Assembly (NCBI RefSeq): GCF_932274485.2
Contig: NC_065881.2
Coordinates: forward strand, 45,518,702-45,582,701
Source: Patella vulgata
Lineage: Eukaryota > Mollusca > Gastropoda > Patellidae
Reading direction: 5' to 3'
DNA length: 64,000 bases
Position numbers and translations under genes: made by a program. This document shows, piece by piece, positions 1 through 11,100 of this stretch. Position 1 is the stretch's first letter. Every line of letters begins with the position of its first letter. The notes below the pieces were generated by a model. That model saw only the letters and a program-made list of their open reading frames with translations. It was not told the origin of the DNA and did no database searches.

Positions 1-450
1 GTCGTTGCGACATTGTTTTCAATTTATAGGCAAGGAATAAAGGAATTAGATTATATTATATTTCATTAATTAATATCTTTGGCAAGTTGGTAGATTCACA
101 TATATGTAGAATTGTACTTAAATCAACTTAGTCTGTAATTGACAGTTGACACATAAAAAGAGTTATTTAGCCAAAACATGTGTCTATAAAATACCACGAG
201 ATATCACATGCATAGAAATTTACCATTGCATCATTTGGCTTAATTTAACCAATCATATCGTTAATTGCACAGGTTCAGGACCATGATCACACTTGATTGT
301 GCATGATATTCATAAGTTTTATAAAAGAAATCATAGTAAACTTTTATATCAGACTTCCATTAGATTCCAGAGAGGTTCCATCTGAGTTCCTAGACAGCCG
401 TGAGGCTGGCTAGGGTTGAGAAATGGTTTTAGCTAGTATTGTTATTTATT
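1..450. other. No gene recognised, AT-rich
   Basis: AT-rich sequence without a convincing open frame or recognisable repeat. It probably belongs to an upstream NEK11 intron, because NEK11 exons resume at 8092 in the middle of the kinase domain, but the window does not show where the preceding exon lies. Confidence 0.4.
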
Positions 451-1784
451 GTCCCCCGCCTTTCGAAGAAAGCAGGGGACTATTAAAATGGGTTCGTCCG
501 TCTGTCTGTCTGTCTGTCTGTCCGTCTGTCTGTCCTTCTGTCTGTCCGTCTGTCTGTCCGTCACACTTTTTGGGACACAATAACTCTCTTCCTAATTGAG
601 CTAGAATGTTCAAACTTGGTGTATGTGTTTATTAGGTCAATGCCTTGATGGAGTTCGAAGATGAGCATTTTCCGCTTAGGGTAAGCAGAGATAAGCAATT
701 TGATTGGTTGATGCTTTGGGACACGATAACTCTCTTCCTAATTGGGCTAGAATGTTCAAACTTGGTGTATGTGTTGATTAGGTCAATGCCTTGATGGAGT
801 TCGAAGATGAGCATTTTCCGCTTAGGGTAAGCAGAGATAAGCAATTTGATTGGTTGATGCTTTGGGACACGATAACTTTTAATTGAGCTAGAATGTTCAA
901 ACTTGGTGTATGTGTTTATTAGGTCAATGCCTTGATGGAGTTCGAAGATGAGCATTTTCCGCTTAGGGTAAGCAGAGATAAGCAATTTGATTGGCTGATA
1001 CTTTGGGGCACGATAACTCTCTTCCTAATTGAGCTAGAATGTTCAAACTTGGTGTATGTGTTGATTAGGTCAATGCCTTGATGGAGTTCGAAGATGAGCA
1101 TTTTCAGCTTAGGGTAAGCAGAGATAAGCAATTTGATTGGTTGATGCTTTGGGACACGATAACTTTAGTTCTAATTAAGTGAGATTGATGAAACTTGGTG
1201 TATAGTTTCATTACAGTAATACCTTGACTAAGTTTGATAATGAGCATTTTCTGCTCAGGGTAAGCAGAGCGATACGCAATTTGATTGGTCGAGACTTTGG
1301 AAAACAATAACTCTCCTACTTTGATTGTCCCCCGCCTTTCGAAGAAAGCAGGGAACTATTAAAATGGGTTCGTCCGTCTGTCTGTTTGTCTGTCTGTCCG
1401 TTCCGCTTATGGTAAGCAGAGATAAACAATTTGATTGGTTGATCTTCGAATTAAGTAAATGTTCATGCTTATTGTCCCCCGCCTTTCGAAGAAAGCAGGG
1501 AACTATTAAAATGGGTTCGTCCGTCTGTCTGTTTGTCTGTCCGTTCCGCTTAGGGTAAGCAGAGATAAACAATTTGATTGGTTGATGCTTTGGGACACTA
1601 TAACTTTAGTTCTAATTAAGTGAGAGTGATGAAACTTGGTGTATAGTTTCATTACAGTAATACCTTGACTAAGATCGATAATGAGCATTTTCTGCTCAGA
1701 TTAAGCAGAGCGATAAGCAATTTGATTTGCTGAGACTTTGGAACACAATAACTCTCTAATTATTTTCCTATTTCGGCGGGGGAC
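451..1784 (+). repeat. Rep-H1: stem-loop-headed tandem repeat element
   Basis: The element opens with an imperfect stem-loop at 451-480 (stems GTCCCC, GC and TTTC around a GAA loop), then a CTGT/CCGT microsatellite (~495-565), then about five direct copies of a ~141-148 bp monomer (564 to ~1320). The monomer contains the words TTGGGACACGATAACT and GAGATAAGCAATTTGATTGG. The head recurs inside at 1327 and 1474. The far end reads GGCGGGGGAC (1775-1784), the reverse complement of the first ten bases, so the element has short terminal inverted repeats. Small ORFs here, full of YPKRKMLIFELHQ-type peptides, only reflect the tandem repeat. The layout resembles molluscan pearl-type non-autonomous elements; that family assignment is an inference. 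Confidence 0.75.
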
Positions 1785-2192
1785 ATCAGCCTCACTGTTG
1801 GCTTGTTATGCTTGTATACATGTAAGCAGCTATATATATAAAATGTAGAAGCGAACTGTTGCATTGTTATTCCTGGTAAGACATACGTCTTAAGAAAACT
1901 GTAAGAAGTAAATACACAACGTGAAGCAGAAGTAAAGACAGCTAGAGACAAATTCTAGACGATCACAAGGCTACAGAAATATGTAGTAAGAAAAGATGCA
2001 TGGGTCGTATGTAAGATGTGGCGACCGGTCTGATATTACCCCGCTCTCCATGTCAGACAAAGGCCCATGGTGCTACACTTTGGCACTCCAGCCTGTGTGT
2101 GTGCATGTGGGTGTGGGTGTGTGTGCTTAACTGAATCTTGAAACTTTACATACATACCCTAAGGATGATCCCTATTGTTTTTGGTGTACGGG

Positions 2193-2570
2193 GGGGGTCA
2201 TGGGGGCTAAGTGGGTAAGATGCTGGCTCGCTAGCCTGGAGGTCGGGTGTTCGATCCCTGCATAGGCCGAGAAAGTTCACCAAGATTTTCCGGCGTGGTT
2301 CCTCCTTGTCATTGATGTAGGACGGAGAGCCTGACAAGGACAGCTGTCTCAGTCATTCGGATGATACGAAAAACCGAGGTCCTCTGTACACATTGGCGTG
2401 CCTGTAAAAGATCCCTTGACAGTTGGAATTCGATATAAGAGTAGGCCGTAGTGCCGCTGTCCGGGCAAAGTTTCCCTCATAGCACACTGTAGGGTGTATG
2501 CCTGTCTTCATTAGCCCAGTACGGCGCAAAACAGTAGGACGTTAAACCTGATTTCATTTCATTTCATTTT
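2193..2570 (+). mobile_element. SINE-A copy 1 (tRNA-derived)
   Basis: The tRNA-like head has an A box around GGCTAAGTGGGTAAG (2205-2219) and a B box around GGTCGGGTGTTCGATCCC (2240-2257). The body carries ACATTGGCGTGC and AAAAGATCCCTT, and the tail is CATTTCATTTCATTTT. The head, body and tail order and the RNA polymerase III boxes mark a SINE. The flanks GGTGTACG and AGTGTATAC look like a decayed target-site duplication inside the Rep-T array. The body may be the conserved domain of MetaSINEs; this was not tested. Confidence 0.8.
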
Positions 2571-3565
2571 AGTGTATACCCGACCCCCAGGGGCAGAGTC
2601 TCGCCCATTTCTTGTAGTTGTTTGTTTGTCGTCTACAGGCCATATTTCTTAATGTATCATCTTCAAACTGTTCATACTTCTTCCTTATACCCTAAAGAAC
2701 ATCCCTATTGTTTGTGGTGTATGCCCAACTCACAGGGACACACCCATGCCCATTTTCTTTTTGTGTGTCTGTGTGTCGCCTACAGCCCACAATTCTTAAT
2801 CGTTTGTCTTGAATACTTTTCATACTTATTCCTTATGCTCTAAGGATGACCTTTATTATTTTTGATGCATGCCCGACCACTGGGGACAGAGCCATGCCCA
2901 TTTCTTGTATTTGTTTGTTTGTCATCTACAGGCCGCAATTCTTAACATATCCTTTTGAAACATTGCATACCTATTACGTATACCCTAAGGATGATCCCTA
3001 TTATTTAATGGTGAATTTCCAACCCCCTGGGACAGAGGCACACCCACTTTTTCTTGTGTGTCTGTGTGTTGCCTAGAGGCCACAATTCTAAATGGATCGT
3101 CTTGGAACTTGGCATAGCCTAAGGACGGCAACTATTGATTTTGGTGAATGTCCCGACCCCCAGGGGCAGAGCCAGGTCCAATTTTTGTGTTTATCGGATA
3201 CAGGCTGGAATTCTGAAAAGATCAGCTTGGAACTTGGAATATTTTTTCATGTCCCGACCCCCAGGGGCAGAGCCACACCCAATTTATGTGTTAGCGCCCG
3301 AAGGCCACTATTCTGAATGGATTATCTTGGAACTTGGTATACTTATTCCTTATACCCGAAGGTCGGCACCTATTAATTTTGGCGCATTATTTCCCCCTAC
3401 ACACACCTTTTTGGCGGTGACTCACCCACGTTTGTTTAATCCTTTGTCTGTAAATGATATATAGGCTGCAATTATTAACAGATTTGGATCCAATTCAGAA
3501 TGATCTATTATAGGGTTGTACCTATTTCTATTGGTCCATGTCCAACCCCCAGGGGGGGGGGGGGG

Positions 3566-3830
3566 GGTTGGGTTGCTTGAATGGTTAGCACGTGCGCGCT
3601 GTACCATAAAGTCTGTCATTGAGTCAACTGGCGTGGTTTCGAATCCCCGGTTGTACGTGGCAAGGAGTAGGGTCGCCTGTTTTCTCCGGGTCCTCCAGTT
3701 TCCTCCCACTGCTAAAGACCCCTACGCGCAAGCGAATTATTGAAATAAAATTAAACCATGTGTTAGTCCCGGAATGACCTACTTTGTGTCGAGTGGACAT
3801 TAAACCCCATTTCTCTCTCTCTCTCTCTCC
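3566..3830 (+). mobile_element. SINE-B copy 1 (tRNA-derived, CT tail)
   Basis: The head resembles a tRNA (GAATGGTTAGCACGTGCG as A box, GGTTTCGAATCCCCGG as B box). The body contains GGGTCGCCTG and CCCACTGCTAAAGACCCCTA, then GTGTCGAGTGGAC, and the tail is (CT)n. CCAACCCCCAG before the poly-G and CCAACGCCCAG after the tail form a likely 11-bp target-site duplication. Confidence 0.8.
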
Positions 3831-4865
3831 AACGCCCAGAGGCAGAGCCACTCCCAATTTTTATGTCTTTTTTGTCTACAGACTGGAATTATGTATGGAT
3901 CATCTTGGAACTTGGCATATTTATTCCTGTAAGGATAGCTACTATTTATTTTGGTACATGTTCTGACCCCCAGGGGTGTGGTACCAAACCCACTTTTTTG
4001 TTAATTTTTTGTCTGTAATTTATACTCTACAGGTTGCTATAATTAACAGACTTTGTTTAAATTCAGCATATTAATCATTTCAGTAACAGATGGTACCTAT
4101 TTATATTGTTCCAAATCCAACCTCCAGGGGCAAAGCCATGCCCAATTTTTGTATTTATCTTAGGCTGCAATTCTGAATGGATCATCTTAGAACTTTGCAT
4201 ATTTATTCCTAATTATACTGTAAAGACAGCAACTATTTTATTTTGGTGCATGCCCCGACCCACTGTGATGGTGTCCCATTCACTTTTTTTTAAAGATGGG
4301 TTCCCAGAAAAGTATTTATCGGGTGGTTATTTCCAATAAAAGTAGGGCAATTTTGGTATATGAAAGTAGAGATATCCAATCTTACTAGAAAAATACTGGA
4401 TTCCCCGAAAAACATTCATGGAGCGTATACAGGACAAAAATGTAAGGGTTCCCCTAATCGACAGCCTGACGATTAGGAATTTCTGCACGCGTGATGTACA
4501 AATTGATAAACTTTATGAAGAGTTAGACAGACAAGACTTTCCGAGATAAAAATGATGGAAAAAGACGCGGGTAGTGGATAATCCGAGAATTTAATTAGGA
4601 TTCGATATTCGTAATAAATAGTAAGCGATTAAAGACAACATCGTCTTATGTATGCAATGAATTTGCCTCTGACTTCCAAGAGAGGTAAGTCACGTGACGT
4701 AAACATGACCTGGTTTGATCGAATTTTTATAGCAGGGCATTCCTTCGCAATTACAATGTTTGAGAAGGATTTGAAGAAAAATTATGACAAATTAATTAGT
4801 TTGAATATGATTTTAGTCCATATATACCATTAAATCACCCAGTTTGTACGCGAGAATGTATCTTT

Positions 4866-4935
4866 AAATTATTGAAATAAAATAAAACCATATGTTAGTT
4901 CCGAAATGACCTAGTTTGTGTAGAGTGGACGTTAA

Positions 4936-4975
<40 letters not shown>
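4866..4975 (+). mobile_element. SINE-B 3' fragment with CT microsatellite
   Basis: Contains the 3' body of SINE-B (ATTGAAATAAAATAAAACC, CCGAAATGACCTAGTTTG, GAGTGGACGTTAAACC), followed by about 37 bp of uninterrupted (CT)n. The tRNA-like head is missing. Confidence 0.65.
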
Positions 4976-4981
<6 letters not shown>

Positions 4982-5024
4982 CTTGTCATATTACAGTCAT
5001 TACAGCTAGTTAATATTTCATTCA

Positions 5025-5305
5025 GGGGTTTGGATGGCCGAATGGTTAGCACGTGCGCGCTGTAGCATAACATCTGTCATTGAGTCAACTGGTGTGGTTT
5101 CAAATCCCATTTTGTATGTGGCAAGGAGTAGGGTCGCCTGTCCCACCTCGTGGGTTTTCTCCGGGTCCTCTGGTTTCCTCCCACTGCTAAAGACCCCTAC
5201 CCGCGAGCGAATTATTGAAATAAAATTAAACCATATGTTAGTCCCGAAATGACCTAGTTTGTGTCAAGTGGAGGTTAAAACCCCATTTCTTACTCTCTTT
5301 CTCTC
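5025..5305 (+). mobile_element. SINE-B copy 2 with 12-bp target-site duplication
   Basis: Complete SINE-B: A box in GGCCGAATGGTTAGCACG, B box in GGTTTCAAATCCC, body and CT-rich tail. It is flanked by the exact direct repeat ATATTTCATTCA at 5013-5024 and 5306-5317, so the boundaries are well supported. The flanking sequence (TTACAGTCATTACAGCTAGT) recurs near 5519 as part of a local duplication. Confidence 0.85.
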
Positions 5306-5607
5306 ATATTTCATTCACTTCATTTTGAAAACTACCATATCTGAATGGATCACCTTGGAACTTTGCATATTTATTCCTTATACCGTAAAGACAGCAACTA
5401 TTTTATTTTGGTGCATGCCCCAACCCCCTGTGACGGTGTCCCTCTCACTTTTTTGTTAATATTTTAGTCTCTAATTTTTGCAAAATAAACCCAAGCCTAG
5501 CCTTCTTTGCCTCTTGTCATATTACAGTCATTGCAGCTAGTTCATATTTCATTCACTTCATTTTGAAAAGTACCATATCAATGAAAACAGGAATGTGTAC
5601 ATATATA

Positions 5608-7069
5608 TACTGAGTGCCATGGAAAACACATCACTTTTTTTCCCAAATATTTTATTACTAGGTGGTTTTGTATGTATAATATTATGCAATACTAAGAACT
5701 ATTGTTTCACACAATGCTCCCAAACGCAAAAAATATCGGCCCGTGTGCACAAAAAAAAATTGCACGAGATGCACATGAAAAACCCAATATTCACGTGCAG
5801 TATTGTGTGTGAGCCCTTTAAAAGCATGTTTTCAACTTAATGTGCAGTACATCAACTGTGAAACGTCAATCTGTCGTAATTTGTTGTTGGACGTGTGAAG
5901 GAATTGAGCTAGAGATGACAAGACTTACTGAAAATCATTGGAATGAAGCCATGGGAATGTCCCGGGCTGAAATGTCTACACGTGCTATTGCCAGACACTT
6001 CAATTGTCATCAGTCCACTATTGTAAGGTTGGTGGAATGTGTTCGAGTTACTGGATCAACACGGGACCATCAACGTCCTGGTCCATAATGCGGTACAACC
6101 CAGGCTCAAGACCGCAACATTCGGGTCACTCATCTGCGTGACAGATTCCGCCCAGCGACTCGAACAGGTGCAGCAGTCGTCGGAAGACAAGGACCAGTAA
6201 GTGACAACACCGTAAGACGTCGTCTAAGAGAAGTAGGACTCCGTGCACGACGACCTTATGTTGGAGCTATCCTCAGGGATCATCACCGTCGGCGGCGTTT
6301 GATATGGGCTCAAGGACACCAGACATGGAGAAGAGTAGACTGGCAAAGTGTGCTCTTCAGTGATGAGAGTCGCTTTCATCTTTATCACGCTGATGGCCGT
6401 CAACGTGTGTGGAGACGTCTTGGGGAACGTCTTGCAGACTGCTGCGTCTTCAAAACAAATCAATAGGGTGGGGGAAGTGTAATGGTGTGGGGAGGCTTCA
6501 CATTTTATCACCAATTGTTGTTCCGATGTTTCGAGCGCACCCACAACTTCAGCACTTCCAACAGGATAATGCACGTCCGCATACCGCCTGTTTTAGTATG
6601 GACTACCTGGCTGCTAACAACATCAATGTCTTGGACTGGCCAGCCATGTCTCCGGACATGGCACCGATAGAACTTGTCTGGGGTGAGATTGGACGCTGTC
6701 TGTATCGGAGACCACAGATGCACACCATTGCTGCTTTAGAAGCTGCTCTTGTCCAAGAATGGAACAATTTGCCCCAGGCCTTCTTTCAAACATTGGTAAA
6801 TTCCATGCGACGTCGCTGCACAGTGTGCGTAAGAGCCCGTGGAGGACACACGCGCTACTGACATCTGTGTCATACTTTTGGTTTTAACCCCTCTGACTTT
6901 GTACCGTTGATTACAGATTAAACATCCATAAGTGTACAAATGTGTTGTTATTGATGTGTTCCCATTTGAATATTGTTCACAATAAATAAGAAGCAAAATA
7001 AATAAGATGTTTAAAGGATCATTTTATTATACAAAAAACTAAGTGATGCGTTTTCCATGGCGCTCAGTA
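5608..7069 (+). mobile_element. Tc1-like transposon A
   Basis: A 1,462-bp element bounded by inverted repeats. The left end begins TACTGAGTGCCATGG; the right end is the reverse complement of TACTGAGCGCCATGG. TA dinucleotides flank it at 5606-5607 and 7070-7071, as expected for Tc1/mariner insertion. It contains a decayed DD34E transposase (5840-6861). The length is normal for Tc1-like elements, so little internal DNA has been lost. Confidence 0.9.
5840..6861 (+). pseudogene. Tc1-like transposase (decayed), element A
   Basis: Conceptual translation shows an N-terminal helix-turn-helix (STRAIARHFNCHQSTIVRL), a second DNA-binding stretch (SDNTVRRRLREVGLRARRP), the first catalytic D in LFSDESRFH, WGGFT, the second D in QQDNARPH, and the catalytic E in SPDMAPIELVWGE. 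There are 34 residues between the second D and the E, so it is a DD34E enzyme of the Tc1 group. Two stop codons (near 6086 and 6463) and one frame change (about 6530-6560) break the frame, so it cannot encode an active enzyme. It would have cut and pasted the element at TA sites. Confidence 0.9.
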
Positions 7070-7071
7070 TA

Positions 7072-7746
7072 TACTATTCAAAAAAAGTATTAATAGAACA
7101 CAATTTTTATGGGAAACAATCACTGGTTTATTCTAAAAGCACGACGTTTCGACAAGTATCCTCTTATCGTTATCAAGTCCATGTTGTGCCGTTCGCACGA
7201 CGTCATGGCTGCCGTTTCATCTTCCAGGATGACAACGCAAGATGTCACAGGGCCAGGATCGTTACAGGTTACCTCCAACAACAGAACATCACCACATTAC
7301 CTTGGCCAGCACTGAGTCCCGACCTCTCCCCCATCGAGCATGTCTGGGACATGCTTGGACAGAGGTTACGTCAACGTCAACAACGTCCTGCCAATGTCCA
7401 AGAACTTGCTGCTGCGTTGCAACAGGAATGGGACAATCTGGACCAAAATGACCTTAGACGTCTCATTAGGAGTATGCCACGTCGGATCAATGCTTGTTTG
7501 GCAAACAGAGGAGGATTTACCCGTTACTGACTTGGTTGTGATGCTGTGGTAACTTTGCTGTTTGACCCCGGGTATCATTTTACCCTTATAATGGTCAGTC
7601 TGTGCCTTACTTAGTCTAACGATCATTTGGAATAAATCGATGAATGTGAACTTCATTTCATTTTGTCATTTGTTTCTTCGTCAGTTTCATTAGGTGACTT
7701 TAATAACACTTAAAAATCAAATATCCCCTACTTTTTTTGAATAGTA
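7072..7746 (+). mobile_element. Tc1-like transposon B (internally deleted)
   Basis: Ends are TACTATTCAAAAAAAGTA at the left and its inverted copy CTACTTTTTTTGAATAGTA at the right, with TA on both sides (7070-7071, 7747-7748). At 675 bp it has lost the N-terminal half of its transposase gene. It belongs to the same family as the copies at 40649 and 63842, which share the AAAAAAAGTAGGGGATATT end. Confidence 0.9.
7178..7530 (+). pseudogene. Tc1-like transposase C-terminal half, element B
   Basis: The frame reads VPFARRHGCRFIFQDDNARCH ... WPALSPDLSPIEHVWD and ends in RGGFTRY before a stop. It holds the second catalytic D (QDDNA) and the catalytic E (SPIEHVW), 34 residues apart. The DNA-binding part and the first catalytic D are missing through an internal deletion, so the product cannot be a full transposase. 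The remaining frame is open from about 7057. Confidence 0.88.
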
Positions 7747-7748
7747 TA

Positions 7749-8091
7749 TATAGCATTAGCAATACTCTAGTTATTTTTGTTATAAAGTTGTGTACCTAGA
7801 TTAAGAAACTTTGTTTTCTAGAGACTACATTTATCATTGGATCTTGCCAAAAATATAATAAACAGTAACTTTTTATCACAAAAATTATAAAAAAAGACAA
7901 GGATCAGACAAAATTGTCTTTAATATGTAAGGCATATTACAACATTGCTGTAGATCAAGAAAAGGTGGGTTAATATAGTCAGGTATCGTACATATTACAT
8001 CATTATACAGTACATGCAACATTTTTGAATTGATACATAATACTATGTCAGCTAACTGCAATTTCAAAGGGTTAATTTTACTTTTTTGTAG
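7749..8091. other. NEK11 intron sequence, nothing else recognised
   Basis: AT-rich sequence leading to the polypyrimidine tract and AG acceptor (ACTTTTTTGTAG) of the first NEK11 exon in the window. Confidence 0.6.
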
Positions 8092-8170
8092 AATAATTAT
8101 CAAGGAGCCTGAGAAACGACCAAGTGCAACAGAAATAACCCACATACCATTTATTGCTCAACATATGTCT
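8092..8170 (+). CDS. NEK11: NEK11 coding exon a (kinase C-lobe end)
   Basis: Acceptor TTTTTTGTAG before it, donor GTAAGT after it. Encodes KEPEKRPSATEITHIPFIA and HMS, matching the last helices of a NEK kinase domain. One base completes a codon from the upstream exon. Confidence 0.9.
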
Positions 8171-11100
8171 GTAAGTATGGATATTATATCACAGAATCCT
8201 AGTTCAAATTACATTGAAAAGTCTATTTTGTATGCCATTAAAAAGAAGAGTTCTGGAGATAAAACTTAATTTACAAGATATTTGTGATTTTATTTTTATT
8301 TAAGGATCACATGTATTGATTTTATTTGTACAGTGGAATCTGTCACTTCCGACAACGTACAGTATCGTTTAAACATAACGGAATACACAGCATGACAGAA
8401 TACTCAATTCCGGAAGTATTATTGTACAGTTCTTCAAATACCGATGTTGTATTTGGTGGCAAAAATTTGATATTTACATTGTTAAACGTATCACAGATAT
8501 GACATTATCTATTATCCATAAATAGAACTGGTCAGGCAACAACAAAATGAGATTGTTAATCATTGAAAATTTTCCACCTTTAGCACTCATTTTGTTTTAT
8601 CACACAATGATATCCTTCAACAATAGACAAAATGCTCTTGCGAAATTCTTCAAAGATACCGAGATCAGCGCCAGCACTTTCACCACTAACTTTAAATGCT
8701 TGATGTTTTATGATGTATATAGCCTCTATCTTATGGTGTGTATTTTCTATAAAACCTAGCAAATGAAAGATATACTATCAGATGAAGTTCACTGTAAAAG
8801 TGATCCAGGCACTATAGATGCTAGAGACTTTCATAGATATGTGTAAGTATTAAATTTTTATGTCTTTGACAGCCTGGTCTGGCTGGTTCTCAAAAAAAAA
8901 AAAAAATTTGAAAAGTGCTCCCCCCCCCCCCATTTATCGCCATTAAAATATCAGTTATAATATATAGATATCTATAGCAAATTGATATCTATTTATATGC
9001 TAATACAAGCTACTGCTGATAATGCATGCGCAATTACTTGATAATAATAGTCATTTGACTGACAGTGAACATTTATTAGAGACAATTTTTTATATGCCCA
9101 CATTTTGATGTGGACGTATATTGTCGTAGCCCCTGTCCGTCCGTTCAAAATTTGTTTGTGTATCCTCTACAGGTGACAATTCTTATCCGATTTTGATGAA
9201 ACTTGAAATATAGGCATATCTCCAAAAGATCTCAGTTCCTTTCGATATTGGCATATAGTGGACACTCTAGAGGTCACAATTTTCATCTGATTTTGATGAA
9301 ACTTGAAATGCATGGTTATAACCCAACGATCTTGGTTCCCTTCGATATTCCCACATATCGAATCATAAATCATAACTTCCTGAATTATGGCCCCTGATTG
9401 TACGAAAAATCGCATTTTTAGCTTGTGGTCCCTCAAGAGGTCACAAATATTATCCGATTTTAAAAAAAAACGTTCGAATATATATCTGTAACATCGTAAA
9501 GTTGGTTGAGTTCCTAACTTCCTGAATTATGGCCCTTGATTGTTTGAAAATCGTGTTTTTATAAGCCCACATGGAAATGTGGACGTATATTGCCGTCGCC
9601 ACTGTCCGTCCGTCCGTTGTCCACAATTTCTTGTCAACGCTGTAACTCCAAAAGTTATTTTCTGATCGGTTTAAAATTGATATATGTGTACATTAGTGAG
9701 ATGAAGAAGCATAATTAATTTCAATAATTTCTGTTCATTACGTCTAGAGTTATGGCTCTTGTTTCACTTTGTTGAACCTTGTGAACGCTTTTACGCCAAA
9801 AGTTATCATCCGATCTTTGTGAAATTTATATGCATTATTTAAATTAGTGAAACTATGAATCCTATTGAATTTCAGCAATTTTCGTTCATTACATCTAGAG
9901 TTATGGCCCTTGTTTCACTTTATTGAACCTTGTGAACGCTCTAACGCCAAAAGTTATCTTCCAACCTTTCTAAAATATATATGCTTGATTTAAATTAGTG
10001 AAACGAAGAATCCTATTGAATTTCAGCAATTTCTGTTTATTACGTTTAGAGTTATGGCCCTTGTTTCACACCTATTTGCACTTTATGAACCTCTAACCTC
10101 TAAAGTTATCTGCCAATCTGTATGAAATTTATATGCGCCATTTAAGTTAGTAAAAAGAACAATCCTATTGAATTTAAGCAATTTCCGTTTATTACGTATT
10201 GAATTATGGCTCGTTTCACTTTATTGAACCTTGTGAACGCCGAAAGTTATCATCCGATCTTTGTGAAATTGATATGCTTTATTTAAATTAGTGAAACCAC
10301 AAAGCCTATTGAATTTCAGCAATTTACAATAATTACTTCCAGAGTTATGGCCCTTGTTTCACTTTGTTCAACCTTGTTAATGCTCGATTGATGAAAGTTA
10401 TCATCTGATATGCATGAAATTTATATGCATCATTTACATTTGTGAAACAGAGGTCTATTGAATTTTAGCAATTTCTACAGTTATGGCCCTTGTTTTACTT
10501 TGTGATCCTTGTGAGTTTTTGAATGAAAAAAGTGATCATCCGATCAGTATGATATTTATATGCATTATTTGAATTAGTAAGACGAAAAAAACTGTCAAAT
10601 TTCAATAATTTCTGTAGACTACTTCCAGAGTTGAGGCCCTTGTTTCAGTTTGTAGTACCTTGTGAACCCTCAAACGACAAAAATTATAATCTGTTCTGTA
10701 TGGAACTGTCTAGTAAAGAGGCCCCCAATTACCTACAAAGGAATAAATATGCGACAACCCTCGTCGACCTCTCGGACGATTTAGCTGCTGTGGGCATATG
10801 TTTCATTGTCTGGAAACCTATCTTTAGCTTGTGGTCCCTCTATAAGTCACAATTTTTATTCGATTGAAAAAAACATTTGTATACATCACCGTCACACCTT
10901 AAGGACGGCTGAGATTGAATTTCGTGAAAATCAGACTAAAACTGCCGGACAAAATGGCTGCCCCTCATACGTAAATAGTGTAAATATATGGTATATCAAG
11001 GCTGTGGACCCTCTAGGAGTCTCAATTTTGATCCGATTTTGATGAAACTTGAAATATATCTTTTTACCCAAAGATCTTGGTGCCTGTCGATATTCGCGCA

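Larger units (their letters stand above)
2115..5500 (+). repeat. Rep-T: ~145-bp tandem array
   Basis: Diverged direct copies of a monomer with the words CCCGACCCCCAGGGGCAGAG, AATGGATCATCTTGGAACTT and CCTTATACCCTAAGGA. Successive CCCCCAGGGGCAGAG-type boxes lie near 2583, 2731, 2875, 3020, 3154 and 3258, giving spacings mostly of 134-145 bp and later shorter. The array is interrupted by a SINE-A (2193-2570), a SINE-B (3566-3830), an unassigned stretch (~4340-4860) and another SINE-B (5025-5305). Its last units lie near 5340-5480. Small ORFs in it are not genes. Confidence 0.7.

Noticed and set aside
632-1688. Several overlapping - strand frames with repeated YPKRKMLIFELHQGIDLINTY-like peptides
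   Set aside because: They follow the ~146-bp tandem monomers of Rep-H1, change frame with monomer length, and occur in other Rep-H1 fragments. They are not a protein family.
2205-2260. tRNA gene, suggested by good A and B boxes
   Set aside because: The boxes belong to the head of SINE-A. The sequence does not fold as a full cloverleaf with an acceptor stem and is followed by the SINE body. The same holds for all other tRNA-like heads here.
3516-3857. Frames on both strands around the poly-G run
   Set aside because: They lie in a SINE-B copy. The same peptides recur at each SINE-B in the window.
6409-6861. Intact transposase gene of element A
   Set aside because: This frame covers only the last part of the transposase. 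The N-terminal part is in another frame with two stop codons.
1-8091. Upstream NEK11 kinase exons inside the window
   Set aside because: I searched for the HRD, DFG and GTPxYMSPE motifs in the given frames and saw none, so the earlier exons are presumably outside the window.
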